DNA of 11,996 nt from JBFJWU01 sp041623475 [NCBI: bacterium] (GCA_041623475.1 JBFJWU010000068.1:1-11996), one strand, 5' to 3'. Positions 1-8,024 are shown, numbered from the stretch's first letter. Numbers and translations are program-made. Notes: generated by a model not told the origin, from the sequence alone.

Positions 1-766
1 CATCTCCGGCAGCCGTCCAATCAATCGGTGCCAGCAAATCCGCCAGACTCGCACAACGTATCAGCGTCTCCCAACCCTGTCCGCGATCCAGCAACACGTC
101 ATTTACATTCCCCTGGTGCCTGACTTCGCCGCCTGCAAGCATTATCAAGTCCTCACACAGGCGTTCCACATCGTCCAGGATGTGGCTGCAAAAAATGATC
201 GACGTCCCGTCGTCCTGTCGCCGACGCAGCATCGCCTTGACCTGCGCGCGCCCCAGCGGGTCCAAACCGCTCATTGGTTCGTCAAGGATCAGTAAGTCCG
301 GGCTGGCGATCATCGCCTGTGCCAGCCCCAGTCGCTGTGCCATTCCTTTGGAATAGCTGCGGACGCGTCGGTCCGCAGCGTGAAGAATTCCGACTTCATC
401 CAGCAGTTCGTCAACTTTTTCGGACGCGCTCCGGCCTGGTAGACCATGTAGTCGGGCAGCGTAGGTCAAAAACTCGCGACCGGACAGATACTGCGGAAAG
501 CTGGGATTCTCCGGCAGGTATCCCAATCGTTTAAGGGAATGCGGGCTACCCGGCTCGTTACCCAGCAGCTGAAGTTCGCCGGACGTCACGCCAAAAAACC
601 CGAGCGCTGATTTGATCAGGGTGCTCTTGCCGGCACCATTTGGCCCGATCAGGCCGGTTACCGTGCCCGGCAGGACATCAAAGGAAACACCCTTGAGGGC
701 CTCGACACGTTTGCGCCCCCGTCCGTACGTTTTGAATACCTGTCTGGCAGATAAGACCGGTTCCAA
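1..766 (-). CDS. ABC transporter ATP-binding protein (3' end beyond the window)
   Basis: This is the nucleotide-binding subunit of an ABC transporter, which hydrolyses ATP at the inner face of the membrane to drive a partner permease. Visible in order are an aromatic A-loop (Y14), Walker A GPNGAGKST at residues 41-49, the signature region YSKGMAQRLGLAQAM, Walker B LLILDEPMSGLDP, and an H-loop CSHIL. The MSGLDP and SKGMAQRLGLAQ wording matches the CcmA/NatA-like exporter ATPase group. An in-frame TAG lies 14 codons upstream. The only usual start after it is TTG at 766, preceded by AAGAGG at 8 nt spacing, so I choose TTG. About 255 codons are present and the C-terminus is cut at position 1. The permease probably lies further left, outside the window. 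The substrate cannot be told. Family certain; start likely. Confidence 0.95.
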   Translation of the reverse strand, partial: MEPVLSARQVFKTYGRGRKRVEALKGVSFDVLPGTVTGLIGPNGAGKSTLIKSALGFFGVTSGELQLLGNEPGSPHSLKRLGYLPENPSFPQYLSGREFLTYAARLHGLPGRSASEKVDELLDEVGILHAADRRVRSYSKGMAQRLGLAQAMIASPDLLILDEPMSGLDPLGRAQVKAMLRRRQDDGTSIIFCSHILDDVERLCEDLIMLAGGEVRHQGNVNDVLLDRGQGWETLIRCASLADLLAPIDWTAAGD

Positions 767-836
767 GCCTGTGTCCTCTTTGTGGAAACGCTCGATACCC
801 TAAAGATCATGCCATGGAATGGATTGCGGACGCACC

Positions 837-866
837 ATTGCACCTGACCGGCAGCAAACTCGGCAA
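837..866 (-). promoter_or_regulatory. possible promoter of the ABC transporter gene
   Basis: On the minus strand TTGCCG (861-866) is followed after 18 nt by TGCAAT (837-842). Each hexamer matches four of six consensus bases. This would give a 5' UTR of about 65-70 nt. The match is weak and could be chance. The rest of the 171-bp gap between the divergent ABC and lipoprotein genes shows nothing stronger. Confidence 0.2.
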
Positions 867-937
867 TTTCCAAAAACCATTGCAGCGAAAGGATATTCCT
901 GTCCGAATACAGCGCCCCTGTAACCGGCTGTAGTACC

Positions 938-2479
938 ATGACCGTTCGGAAATGGATGCGCTCGATGACACATAAATTTCATGCATTTTTGACTGCTATC
1001 CTGGTCCTGCCGGGATGCACGACAGGCGAACTGAATAGCAATCGCACCGGCGAGAACCTGGCAGGGCAGGACATTCCCTTGTTACAGAGTTTCGCCGTGA
1101 ACGCCTCGGCATTTGATTTCCAGTTTCATATCTGGATGGTTAATCCGATTGTTTCATTGATTGACCTGAATACAGGCGTCTGGGACGGATCAGCAGTTCG
1201 AGAAACCCAGTTGAGCGACGGTTGCACAGTCCAGTCATCAACCCCGGTTGGTACATTTGGATTGCGCCACACCCAGGAACTGGCAGCCTGCCCGTTCGGC
1301 CAGGACGAAAACGGCAACGTCGGCCGCACATCCGGAAAACTTGTGTCCGAATGGCAGGGCACCGGAAATACCTTTGCCGCGACCGTGTCCGTACCGTCGC
1401 AGCAACAGACATTTCCCGACAACACAAAATCCGAATTCTCGGGCAACCTGAAATGGACCATCAGCCAGGAAACCAGCGACGAAGGCACGACGGTTTTTGG
1501 GCGACAACAACTGTCCGTTGCCATTGATGATGAACTCAACGGTGTCGCATCGTTCGAAACGGACATTCGGGTCGCTTTGTCTCAATTTGATGTATTCCTG
1601 TTGAATGGCCAGTGGACGTACACGCAGAATGACGAAACGATTAACGGGGTCCTGGATAACGTCGTGATGGATTTGCGTGACGACCGGGTTTTCCCAGACG
1701 CGGACAGTTGTTTTTTCAGTGACGAAAACGGCAATCCTATCCCGCAATCACCACCGGTGATGCCGGTAGGCGGTACGATCGAGATCACGATTGCCAGCGA
1801 AACGCGACGACTGCAATTTGGCAGTTGCACAGCCACCGTTGTCGTCAACGGCGAACCGATTGCGTTCTTTGATGGCTCCAGCCAAACCGATGCGATCGAG
1901 TTCCTGACCTCGTACGGGGCATCGACTCCGGGCCTGTATGACTTGCGAATTCTTTACAAGACCGGTGTCGATCTGGCGCTGCACACCCGGCGATGGTGCG
2001 ACAACGAGGAAAACTGTTTCAGCCTGGCTTACGCCGGCGGCAGCAGTGCGGATCCACTGTTTACGTCGCTGCTGGGAATCGGCACGTACCAGGGGGCAAC
2101 GTCCTCTGCGACCACTGCCACGAGTCCACTGACCGCTATCACCGATGTCGGCTTGTATTCGTCATTGCTCAATACGCTTGCGTTTGTGCCTGTCACGCCT
2201 GTTGCCGGGATCGAAGATACTGCATTTTTTGTCGTTTTGGATGACGACGCTACGAGCCTGGAGGTGACGCCCGCAGGGGCGTCGCCGAGTACAGTTACGC
2301 TGACAAGCTCTGGTCCTGCATTGCTGCAAACCAGCGGGCTGTCTCCGCAACCGCCGTCGCAGCTGGAGCGTCAAGAATATCCGTTGGCGGCAGCGCATCC
2401 AGGAACTTTTTCCCGTAGCCTTTGGACCGGATCCGGTCGTCCAGGATTGACACCGCGCCCCAGTCGGTTTCCGTTCTGA
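938..2479 (+). CDS. putative lipoprotein of unknown function
   Basis: I do not recognise this 513-residue protein. The N-terminus is a basic stretch followed by a hydrophobic segment ending LVLPGC (Cys27), a plausible though imperfect lipobox, so export and lipidation are likely. The mature part is acidic, rich in Thr, Ser, Asn and Gln and beta-rich in appearance. It has two DENGN motifs and scattered cysteines (for example GCTVQ, AACPFG, DSCFF, FGSC, CDNEENC) that could form disulphides. The start is uncertain. ATG at 938 has no ribosome site, ATG at 956 has a weak GGA, and ATG at 965 gives the most typical lipoprotein signal (MTHKFHAFLTAILVLPGC). The last 61 or so codons overlap the 3' end of the helicase gene antisense. 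That tail turns Pro/Arg/Ser-rich, unlike the rest, and is probably not conserved. Divergent from the ABC gene, convergent with the helicase. Confidence 0.75.
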   Translation: MTVRKWMRSMTHKFHAFLTAILVLPGCTTGELNSNRTGENLAGQDIPLLQSFAVNASAFDFQFHIWMVNPIVSLIDLNTGVWDGSAVRETQLSDGCTVQSSTPVGTFGLRHTQELAACPFGQDENGNVGRTSGKLVSEWQGTGNTFAATVSVPSQQQTFPDNTKSEFSGNLKWTISQETSDEGTTVFGRQQLSVAIDDELNGVASFETDIRVALSQFDVFLLNGQWTYTQNDETINGVLDNVVMDLRDDRVFPDADSCFFSDENGNPIPQSPPVMPVGGTIEITIASETRRLQFGSCTATVVVNGEPIAFFDGSSQTDAIEFLTSYGASTPGLYDLRILYKTGVDLALHTRRWCDNEENCFSLAYAGGSSADPLFTSLLGIGTYQGATSSATTATSPLTAITDVGLYSSLLNTLAFVPVTPVAGIEDTAFFVVLDDDATSLEVTPAGASPSTVTLTSSGPALLQTSGLSPQPPSQLERQEYPLAAAHPGTFSRSLWTGSGRPGLTPRPSRFPF

Positions 2480-4784
2480 TCAACCGCCCGAATCCCTGCC
2501 GGAACCTGGTAATTGCGTCGGGAAGGGACACGTCCTTGAACGGATTGCCGCCGTTACTCTTGACCCAGTCGTGCCGGGCGACTTCCAATGGATGAGTCGG
2601 CACGCTGAATGGCAGGCGGGTAATGATGACGTGACGCAGTGCATCTCCGGCCGCGTCGAAACCTTCCCAGAATGATGCGGTTCCAACGAGGACGCTTTCC
2701 GTGTCTTCGCGAAACCGACGTGCCAACTGGACCGGGGGGAGTTGCCCCTGGCGAAAGACCCGAAAATCAAAATCCGACCGCCGGCCCAGCCCATCCGACA
2801 ACCGGTTTGTTACAGAAAAACTGGTGCACAGGACCAGCGCCCGACCGCTCGAACTTCTTATCAAATCGGCAACCAGGTCAATGTCGTCATCGTTCCAGTC
2901 GCCACGGGCCGGCCCTTTCCGGTCGGTAATCACGTTCAGTCTAACGTTCCGCTGGTAGTCGAACGGACTTCCCAGCTGCAGTTGTTCGGCAATCTGGCCG
3001 TCAAGGCCGGTATTTCGTGCCAGGAATCGAAAATCATCCGGTCCCGTCGTCAAAGTCGCACTGGTCAGGACAACCCCGCGCAAACGTGTCCAGGCCGATT
3101 GCCGCAGCAGTTCACCGACATCAACCGGGGCAATCTCCAGGACGATACGACGGGCACGACCTTGCCGGTCCAGCCAAGCGACTTCACGATCGCTTTTGTT
3201 GGTCAGCACCGCCCGGATTACAGCCGCGTGCCGCTCCAGCCGCTCCGCGCGGCTCTGCACCTCTGACCATATCGCATAAACCACGGGAGGCAATTCCTCG
3301 ACAAACGCCGACGAGATAACGGTCAGCAGGCGCCGGGAAAAATCTTCCATAAACTCGGCCAGGCGCACCCCGGAATCCCGAATTTCGGCAAAACCATCGC
3401 CATTACCCGGCATGCGTTCGGGCAACGATCGTTCGCGGGATCCCAGCCACTCGTTGCAACTGGCGAACCATTCGGCAACGGCGTTTCGCAACTGTTCAAC
3501 ATCGGGTGTCATCTTGTCCAGACGTCCAAATACTTCGTCCTGAATGTGCCGTGGCAGAACGGCCGCCTGGTCAATCAGCTTCGATTTCAGCCGCACCAGG
3601 CTGCCCCGATTGCGACGACGGCTGTACAGCTGGCCGAGCGCCCGCTGGATGCCTGTTTCGGATGTGCGGGCACCGAACTGGTTACGAGCATAGCCCTCCA
3701 GTGAATGGGCCTCGTCAACAATTACATGATCGTACGGAGGCAGAAGTATTGTTTCTGACATGCCGATGCCGGCCTCGCGACGTACCCGGAGGTCAGCGGA
3801 CAGCAGCGCGTGGTTGACAACAACCAGGTGCGCGGTCGCCGCCGTCCGTCGGCTCTTGAAATAGAAGCACTGCTGAAAAGATGGGCAACGAGCCCGCAGG
3901 CAATTATCTGATTCGCTCTGGATTTCTTCCCAGGTATCGCCGGGGACGTTTTCCGGCAGCGTGGAACGATCGCCATCAGGTGTTCGATCCAGCCATTGCT
4001 CGACCGTATTCTGGACCTCCCTGCCTTCGCCGACAAGGCCCTGATCCAGATAGGCCCTGGCACGCCGAATTGAAACGTAGTTTCCCCGGCCTTTCAATTT
4101 GATCGCTCTCAGTGCCCCATCCGTTGCCTTTGCAATGGCTGGGATATCCTTGTCAAACAGCTGCTCTTGCAGAGCAATTGTTCCAGTCGACACCACGACA
4201 GGCGTCCCATTGTCTATTGCAAATCGGGCCGCGGGCCCCAGGTAGGCGAATGACTTGCCAATCCCGGTTCCGGCCTCGACGACCCGCAGGCCACCCTGGT
4301 TGAGCGACCGGCAAACGGCTTCGGACATTCTGACCTGAGATTTACGGTGGCGATAGCCATCAACAACATCAGACAGCTTGCCGCCGTCATCCAGCAGCCG
4401 GGACGCAAATTCCGGGTCAAGATGGATCAGGTCCTGCCCACGCCACGGGCGGACAACAGGGTTAACGTTTGCGGCCTGATTGTCGACGATATAAAACCCC
4501 ATTCCCGCCGCGCCGACGCGCCCGGCAATATTGAAGTCCGCGTTGCTGGGCTGGAGGTGACCGCTGGGATGATTGTGAATTACGACATCGCCTGGCTTAC
4601 CCCGATCAAACAGGGCGAGGACTTCAGTCTCGGTCCCACGTGCGTGCTCCAGTACGCTGACGACGCAGCCATTGTCATCAACCTTACCGATGAAGAATAC
4701 TTCGACACCACCTGCATCCTCAATCGCCATGGCAATGTCCCGGCCAGACTCAGCCGATAACAGGTTGTTCGCCGTATCAGTCAA
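2295..4784 (-). CDS. RadC/JAB-domain fused to DinG/XPD-family DNA helicase
   Basis: An 829-residue fusion. Residues 20-115 form a JAB/MPN+ domain of RadC type: E28, then HNHPSG (H70, H72), then S80 and D83, the full set of JAMM metal ligands. RadC's helix-hairpin-helix part is absent. The rest is an XPD/DinG-like 5'-3' helicase: a YRHRKSQ Q-motif-like segment near 144-150, Walker A AGTGIGKS (171-178), STGTIALQEQL (motif Ia), DEAH (357-360), VVLTSATL, SFWEGFD, and motif VI QGFGRLIR near 763. Three iron-sulphur cysteines are present as C295-x4-C300-x5-C306. The expected first one, after KGRGNYV, is Ser238. The start is TTG at 4784, overlapping the dikinase stop as TTGA; a later ATG (4730) would remove the helix before E28. 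A role in DNA repair or replication is inferred. Confidence is high in both domains, low in the function of the fusion. Confidence 0.92.
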   Translation of the reverse strand: MTDTANNLLSAESGRDIAMAIEDAGGVEVFFIGKVDDNGCVVSVLEHARGTETEVLALFDRGKPGDVVIHNHPSGHLQPSNADFNIAGRVGAAGMGFYIVDNQAANVNPVVRPWRGQDLIHLDPEFASRLLDDGGKLSDVVDGYRHRKSQVRMSEAVCRSLNQGGLRVVEAGTGIGKSFAYLGPAARFAIDNGTPVVVSTGTIALQEQLFDKDIPAIAKATDGALRAIKLKGRGNYVSIRRARAYLDQGLVGEGREVQNTVEQWLDRTPDGDRSTLPENVPGDTWEEIQSESDNCLRARCPSFQQCFYFKSRRTAATAHLVVVNHALLSADLRVRREAGIGMSETILLPPYDHVIVDEAHSLEGYARNQFGARTSETGIQRALGQLYSRRRNRGSLVRLKSKLIDQAAVLPRHIQDEVFGRLDKMTPDVEQLRNAVAEWFASCNEWLGSRERSLPERMPGNGDGFAEIRDSGVRLAEFMEDFSRRLLTVISSAFVEELPPVVYAIWSEVQSRAERLERHAAVIRAVLTNKSDREVAWLDRQGRARRIVLEIAPVDVGELLRQSAWTRLRGVVLTSATLTTGPDDFRFLARNTGLDGQIAEQLQLGSPFDYQRNVRLNVITDRKGPARGDWNDDDIDLVADLIRSSSGRALVLCTSFSVTNRLSDGLGRRSDFDFRVFRQGQLPPVQLARRFREDTESVLVGTASFWEGFDAAGDALRHVIITRLPFSVPTHPLEVARHDWVKSNGGNPFKDVSLPDAITRFRQGFGRLIRTETDWGAVSILDDRIRSKGYGKKFLDALPPTDILDAPAATAVAETARWFAAMQDQSLSA

Positions 4785-7084
4785 TCCGGCGCGACCAAAA
4801 GGTGAATGCGTCCGGTGCCGCCGTCGACCTGAAGCTGGTCACCATCCTGCACGCGTTGTCGGAGTCCGTGAATGCCAACGACAGCCGGAACGCCGTACTC
4901 CCTTGCGATAATCGCCCCGTGACTGAGCATTCCGCCAAATTCGAACACTGCAGCAGACGCAGCTTCCAGAGCAATACTCAGGCTCGGGTCCAGGTACGAC
5001 GCGACCAGGATGTCGCCGGGCGAAAAATTGTCGAGGTCCTTAAGCGAATCCACCCAGACGGCTTTGCCCTCCGACACACCATTGCTGACACCGGTGCCCA
5101 CCAGTAATCCGGATACGTGCTCCGGTACTGCTTCCCAGACAGGCGAGTCATTGATCAGGAAATCCGGTACAGGCTGCCCCGTGGCGGTATCGTCCCCGGG
5201 CACATCTGCAACCGCCATCCCTGAACCCGGTACCCAACTTTGGGACCAGGGATTATCGATCTGATCAAGCTCTGACAGCGCAGCCACGCGCCGCCGCAAT
5301 GCCAACAGGTACCGGTCGGCAAGATCGCGCATCCGCTCCCGAAAGCCAAGATACAGGCGAGCCATCGCGGCGATTGCAGTCACTGACAGCCACCGGGGTA
5401 TCGCAACCGGGTTCCTGTATGGGCGAAACGAACGAAAAATCCAGACCAGCCAATGTTCATAATCCGGTTCGACCTGGTCAGATGCAATCTTCATCAACGC
5501 CCATGGAGCAGCCGGATTCTCGCCCCAGCGGATTCCTCGCAAATCCCGTTCTTCCGCGCGGTGCTGCCATTTCTCAACAAGCTTGTCATAGTTCTGCAGC
5601 ACGGGCAGCGGCATCGCGTCCCGGAAGCCGTTGTAGTCGGCTGCATTGACGTGGTCACGGTGCCGGGACGCGAAGCTCTTCAGTTCGTCATCAAGCTCGC
5701 GAACCGGGTCAAAAGGCAGGTTACGAAACAGCGAACCCGCTCCCGCAGCTCCGACACGGGTTCCCAATAGTCGGTCCAGGAGCGGTGCCGCCAGGTACGC
5801 GTACATCATTCCCCAGGTTACCCACCTGAGCATCCGCCCCAGGTCCGCCAGGCATTGATCAATTTCCCCGACCAGTGCCGCGCGGTCCCGGGGAACCGTG
5901 CGGTCACGCCAGTGGTCAGCATTGCGACGCAAAAACGGCAATGCCAACGGCTGTAGAAATGGAAACCACGGGAAACCCCTGACAATAAACCGGGCGCCGG
6001 CTTTGAAAAACGCCATGGGAATGACCGGGCGGCCCGCCTCGGATTCCTGCTCGAACCGCTGGCGGATTTCCGGCGCAAAAATATCCAGCAGTGTCCGGGT
6101 TACAGCCCATCCGGGCACGACGTTCAAGGCTTCGGCCAAGGCGGTCACATTAACGTAGATACGCCCTTCGTGACGACGCAACAGCGGTTCATCGGGCGCG
6201 ACCCCGACAACTGACAGCGGTTCCCGCAACATGACCGACTCGATCTGCCGCCCTACCGTTGAGTACATCATTCGACTGACTTCGCCCGACCAGAACTCGT
6301 CCCCCAACGCTGACGACCAGATTCGCCGGGCCTCGCCAGTCGTCGGACGAACCTGGAGAATCGCGACCTGCCCACGCGAGTCAATTGCCCACTCAACATC
6401 TGCGGGACCGCTCGCAATCCGCTCCAAATCAGGAAGCAGCTTGCGAAACCGGCTTAGCGCGCCAACGAGATCAGGAGGAGGCGCACCAAGAAAGCTGGAC
6501 CGGCGATGATGGAATTCAACTGCAACCGGCTCGATGAGTCCGGCAACAACGCTTTCGCCGTACCCCTTGCCGGCTTCCAACCGGGCCCAGTCGCCAATTG
6601 CGCCCGGACTGCGGGTAAACAACACGCCCGACCAGACGGGGATAACTTCTTTCTGGATAACAATTGATCCCGCGCGCCGATCGTCGAGGTCGTGGGATGC
6701 GCGGTACGAAGCTGCGTGTTCGCTGTTCCAGCTCTCCCATACCCGTTGGACTGCGTCCGGCAACTCTGCTCGGTCCAGATGGCCGATTGTCAACCCCTGG
6801 CCGGCGAATGACTGTCCGGCCTGGTCCTCAATCGAAAACGAACTGCGTACGAAATAGGGACCCCGCCCCAATTCGGCCACAACCGCGTCGGGATCGAGTT
6901 GCGGGGGCCCGTCGCCCGGCACAAGGGCGAGCGCACGTGGTACGGGCAGGCCCGCATGTTCGAGTTGCACTAATCCCCACGCTTTGCCGCCAATCAGGGC
7001 AGCATCAGCGTCGTCAAACTCATATAGCCGATAAAGTTTTCGTTCAGGAATGGGTTTGTTGTCCAGATTCGGGTCCGCTACCAT
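4781..7084 (-). CDS. PEP synthase / rifampicin phosphotransferase-like dikinase
   Basis: A 767-residue enzyme of the dikinase family. These use ATP to phosphorylate a swivelling histidine domain, which passes the phosphate to a substrate. The N-terminal ATP-grasp (PPDK_N-like) domain shows IGGKAWGL with K34, YFVRSSFSIED with R80, VIQKEV followed by SGVLFTRSPG, and the closing VEWAIDSRGQ with LQVRPTT. The C-terminal domain has GGMLSHGAIIAREYGVPAVVG, with the phospho-accepting His at 722. The TIM barrel that binds PEP or pyruvate in true PEP synthase or PPDK is absent. The order ATP domain, helical middle, terminal His domain is that of rifampicin phosphotransferase (about 865 residues, so this one is shorter). 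The middle is too divergent to name a substrate. ATG at 7084 is chosen because the alternative at 7117 lies inside the divergent reductase. The stop overlaps the helicase start by 4 nt. Confidence 0.88.
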   Translation of the reverse strand: MVADPNLDNKPIPERKLYRLYEFDDADAALIGGKAWGLVQLEHAGLPVPRALALVPGDGPPQLDPDAVVAELGRGPYFVRSSFSIEDQAGQSFAGQGLTIGHLDRAELPDAVQRVWESWNSEHAASYRASHDLDDRRAGSIVIQKEVIPVWSGVLFTRSPGAIGDWARLEAGKGYGESVVAGLIEPVAVEFHHRRSSFLGAPPPDLVGALSRFRKLLPDLERIASGPADVEWAIDSRGQVAILQVRPTTGEARRIWSSALGDEFWSGEVSRMMYSTVGRQIESVMLREPLSVVGVAPDEPLLRRHEGRIYVNVTALAEALNVVPGWAVTRTLLDIFAPEIRQRFEQESEAGRPVIPMAFFKAGARFIVRGFPWFPFLQPLALPFLRRNADHWRDRTVPRDRAALVGEIDQCLADLGRMLRWVTWGMMYAYLAAPLLDRLLGTRVGAAGAGSLFRNLPFDPVRELDDELKSFASRHRDHVNAADYNGFRDAMPLPVLQNYDKLVEKWQHRAEERDLRGIRWGENPAAPWALMKIASDQVEPDYEHWLVWIFRSFRPYRNPVAIPRWLSVTAIAAMARLYLGFRERMRDLADRYLLALRRRVAALSELDQIDNPWSQSWVPGSGMAVADVPGDDTATGQPVPDFLINDSPVWEAVPEHVSGLLVGTGVSNGVSEGKAVWVDSLKDLDNFSPGDILVASYLDPSLSIALEAASAAVFEFGGMLSHGAIIAREYGVPAVVGIHGLRQRVQDGDQLQVDGGTGRIHLLVAPD
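7056..7084 (+). promoter_or_regulatory. possible promoter of the ketopantoate reductase gene
   Basis: TTGTTG (7056-7061), a 17-nt spacer and TACCAT (7079-7084) lie just upstream of ATG 7095. Transcription would start within a few bases of the ATG, again with almost no leader. The element lies inside the first codons of the divergent dikinase gene. Hexamer matches are moderate (3/6 and 4/6). Confidence 0.25.
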
Positions 7085-7089
7085 CAACC

Positions 7090-7095
7090 ATTGTA
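7090..7095 (-). promoter_or_regulatory. possible -10 element of the dikinase-helicase unit
   Basis: On the minus strand TACAAT (five of six consensus bases) ends 5 nt before the ATG at 7084. I see no Shine-Dalgarno sequence and no clear -35 hexamer; the upstream spacer is a T9 tract. This fits a leaderless transcript starting at or near the ATG, but one hexamer is weak evidence. Confidence 0.25.
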
Positions 7096-8024
7096 TGGGA
7101 GCGAAAAAAAAACGCATTCTGATTGCGGGTGCCGGCGCGGTTGGCGGCTACTTTGGCGCGAAGCTGGCGCTGGGCGGCCATCACGTAACGTTCCTGGCTC
7201 GTGGCGAGCACCTCGACGCAGGCCGCAAGCATGGCCTGAAAATCGACAGTATTTTTGGTGACTCGGTCGTCGCTGGATCTGAGTGGGTCGCCGCGGCACC
7301 GGCTGCTCCGCAGGACTACATCATTGTCGCAACCAAGTCGTACCAGACAGCGGCTGTTATCGCGTCGATCGGACCGTCCGTGGGACCCGGAACATGCATT
7401 GCCAGCCTCCAGAACGGCTTGGGGAACGAGGAACACTTAGCCAGCGAATTCGGCGACGATCGGATCATCGGCGGTGTTTCCTTCATTGGCGCGGAAAGGG
7501 TTGGTCCCGGGCATATTAAACATACAGCTGCCGGATACCTGACATTCGGGGAATGGTCCCAACCGGCGAACGAGGCAGCGCGCGACCTGGTGTCCATATT
7601 CAAAGCAGCCGGTGTCCGTGCGCGACACGACACATCTATCCGATCAGCAATCTGGCACAAAGTAATGTGGAACGCTTCCTATAACATGGCTACCGCGCTG
7701 TCTTTGACAGGGACCCTGGCGCTGTCGCAACTTCCCATGGGAAGGACGTTACTGCTGGACTCGATGGCTGAAGTCCGTCTGGTGGCCCGTGCGGAAGGAG
7801 TATCCCTGCCAGAGGGTGCCGAGCATGATTACCTGGAAGCGACAGACGAGGAAGGCGACTTTCGAACCAGTATGCTGGTCGATCGCGAGAACAATCGATG
7901 GCTTGAAATCGAAAGTATTTCCGGCGAGATCATCAGGCGCGCCGAACGGTTCGGAATCGATGTTCCCGTACAGCGAACGATGTATGCGCTGCTCAGTGCC
8001 TGGCAGAGCCAACAGCGAAATTAA
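7095..8024 (+). CDS. panE: 2-dehydropantoate 2-reductase (ketopantoate reductase family)
   Basis: This 309-residue protein has the ApbA/PanE fold. These enzymes reduce ketopantoate to pantoate with NADPH in the cytosolic pathway to pantothenate and coenzyme A. The N-terminus carries the Rossmann motif ILIAGAGAVGGYFG (G12, G14, G17). Then come KSYQT and SLQNGLGNEE, typical of the family's nucleotide and substrate cleft. The second domain has IWHKVMWN with the probable catalytic K189, and WLEIESISGE with E271 matching the substrate-binding Glu. E. coli PanE has 303 residues. The start at 7095 puts the Rossmann strand at residue 8, as in the family; an ATG at 7050 adds 15 unlikely residues. Codons 4-6 are AAA repeats within an A9 run. 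Many genomes hold several paralogues of this family, so the exact substrate is inferred. Confidence 0.88.
   Translation: MGAKKKRILIAGAGAVGGYFGAKLALGGHHVTFLARGEHLDAGRKHGLKIDSIFGDSVVAGSEWVAAAPAAPQDYIIVATKSYQTAAVIASIGPSVGPGTCIASLQNGLGNEEHLASEFGDDRIIGGVSFIGAERVGPGHIKHTAAGYLTFGEWSQPANEAARDLVSIFKAAGVRARHDTSIRSAIWHKVMWNASYNMATALSLTGTLALSQLPMGRTLLLDSMAEVRLVARAEGVSLPEGAEHDYLEATDEEGDFRTSMLVDRENNRWLEIESISGEIIRRAERFGIDVPVQRTMYALLSAWQSQQRN

Noticed and set aside
880-910. TTGCAG and GAATAC as a promoter for the lipoprotein gene
   Set aside because: The spacer is 19 nt and the -10 match is poor.
1126-1747. Minus-strand open frames within the lipoprotein gene
   Set aside because: They are Cys/Arg-rich shadows with no ribosome site or recognisable motif, overlapping each other in several frames.
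4484-4784. JAB domain as part of a bacterial ubiquitin-like (Bil/CBASS-type) system
   Set aside because: No ubiquitin-like, E1-like, E2-like or cyclase gene lies in the window, and the HNHPSG motif is of RadC type.
4781-7084. True phosphoenolpyruvate synthase (ppsA) or PPDK
   Set aside because: The His domain is at the very C-terminus and the TIM-barrel PEP/pyruvate-binding domain is absent.
7050-7094. Longer start of the ketopantoate reductase
   Set aside because: The AGGA directly touches the ATG, and the added residues precede a Rossmann strand that in the family starts near residue 3-8.
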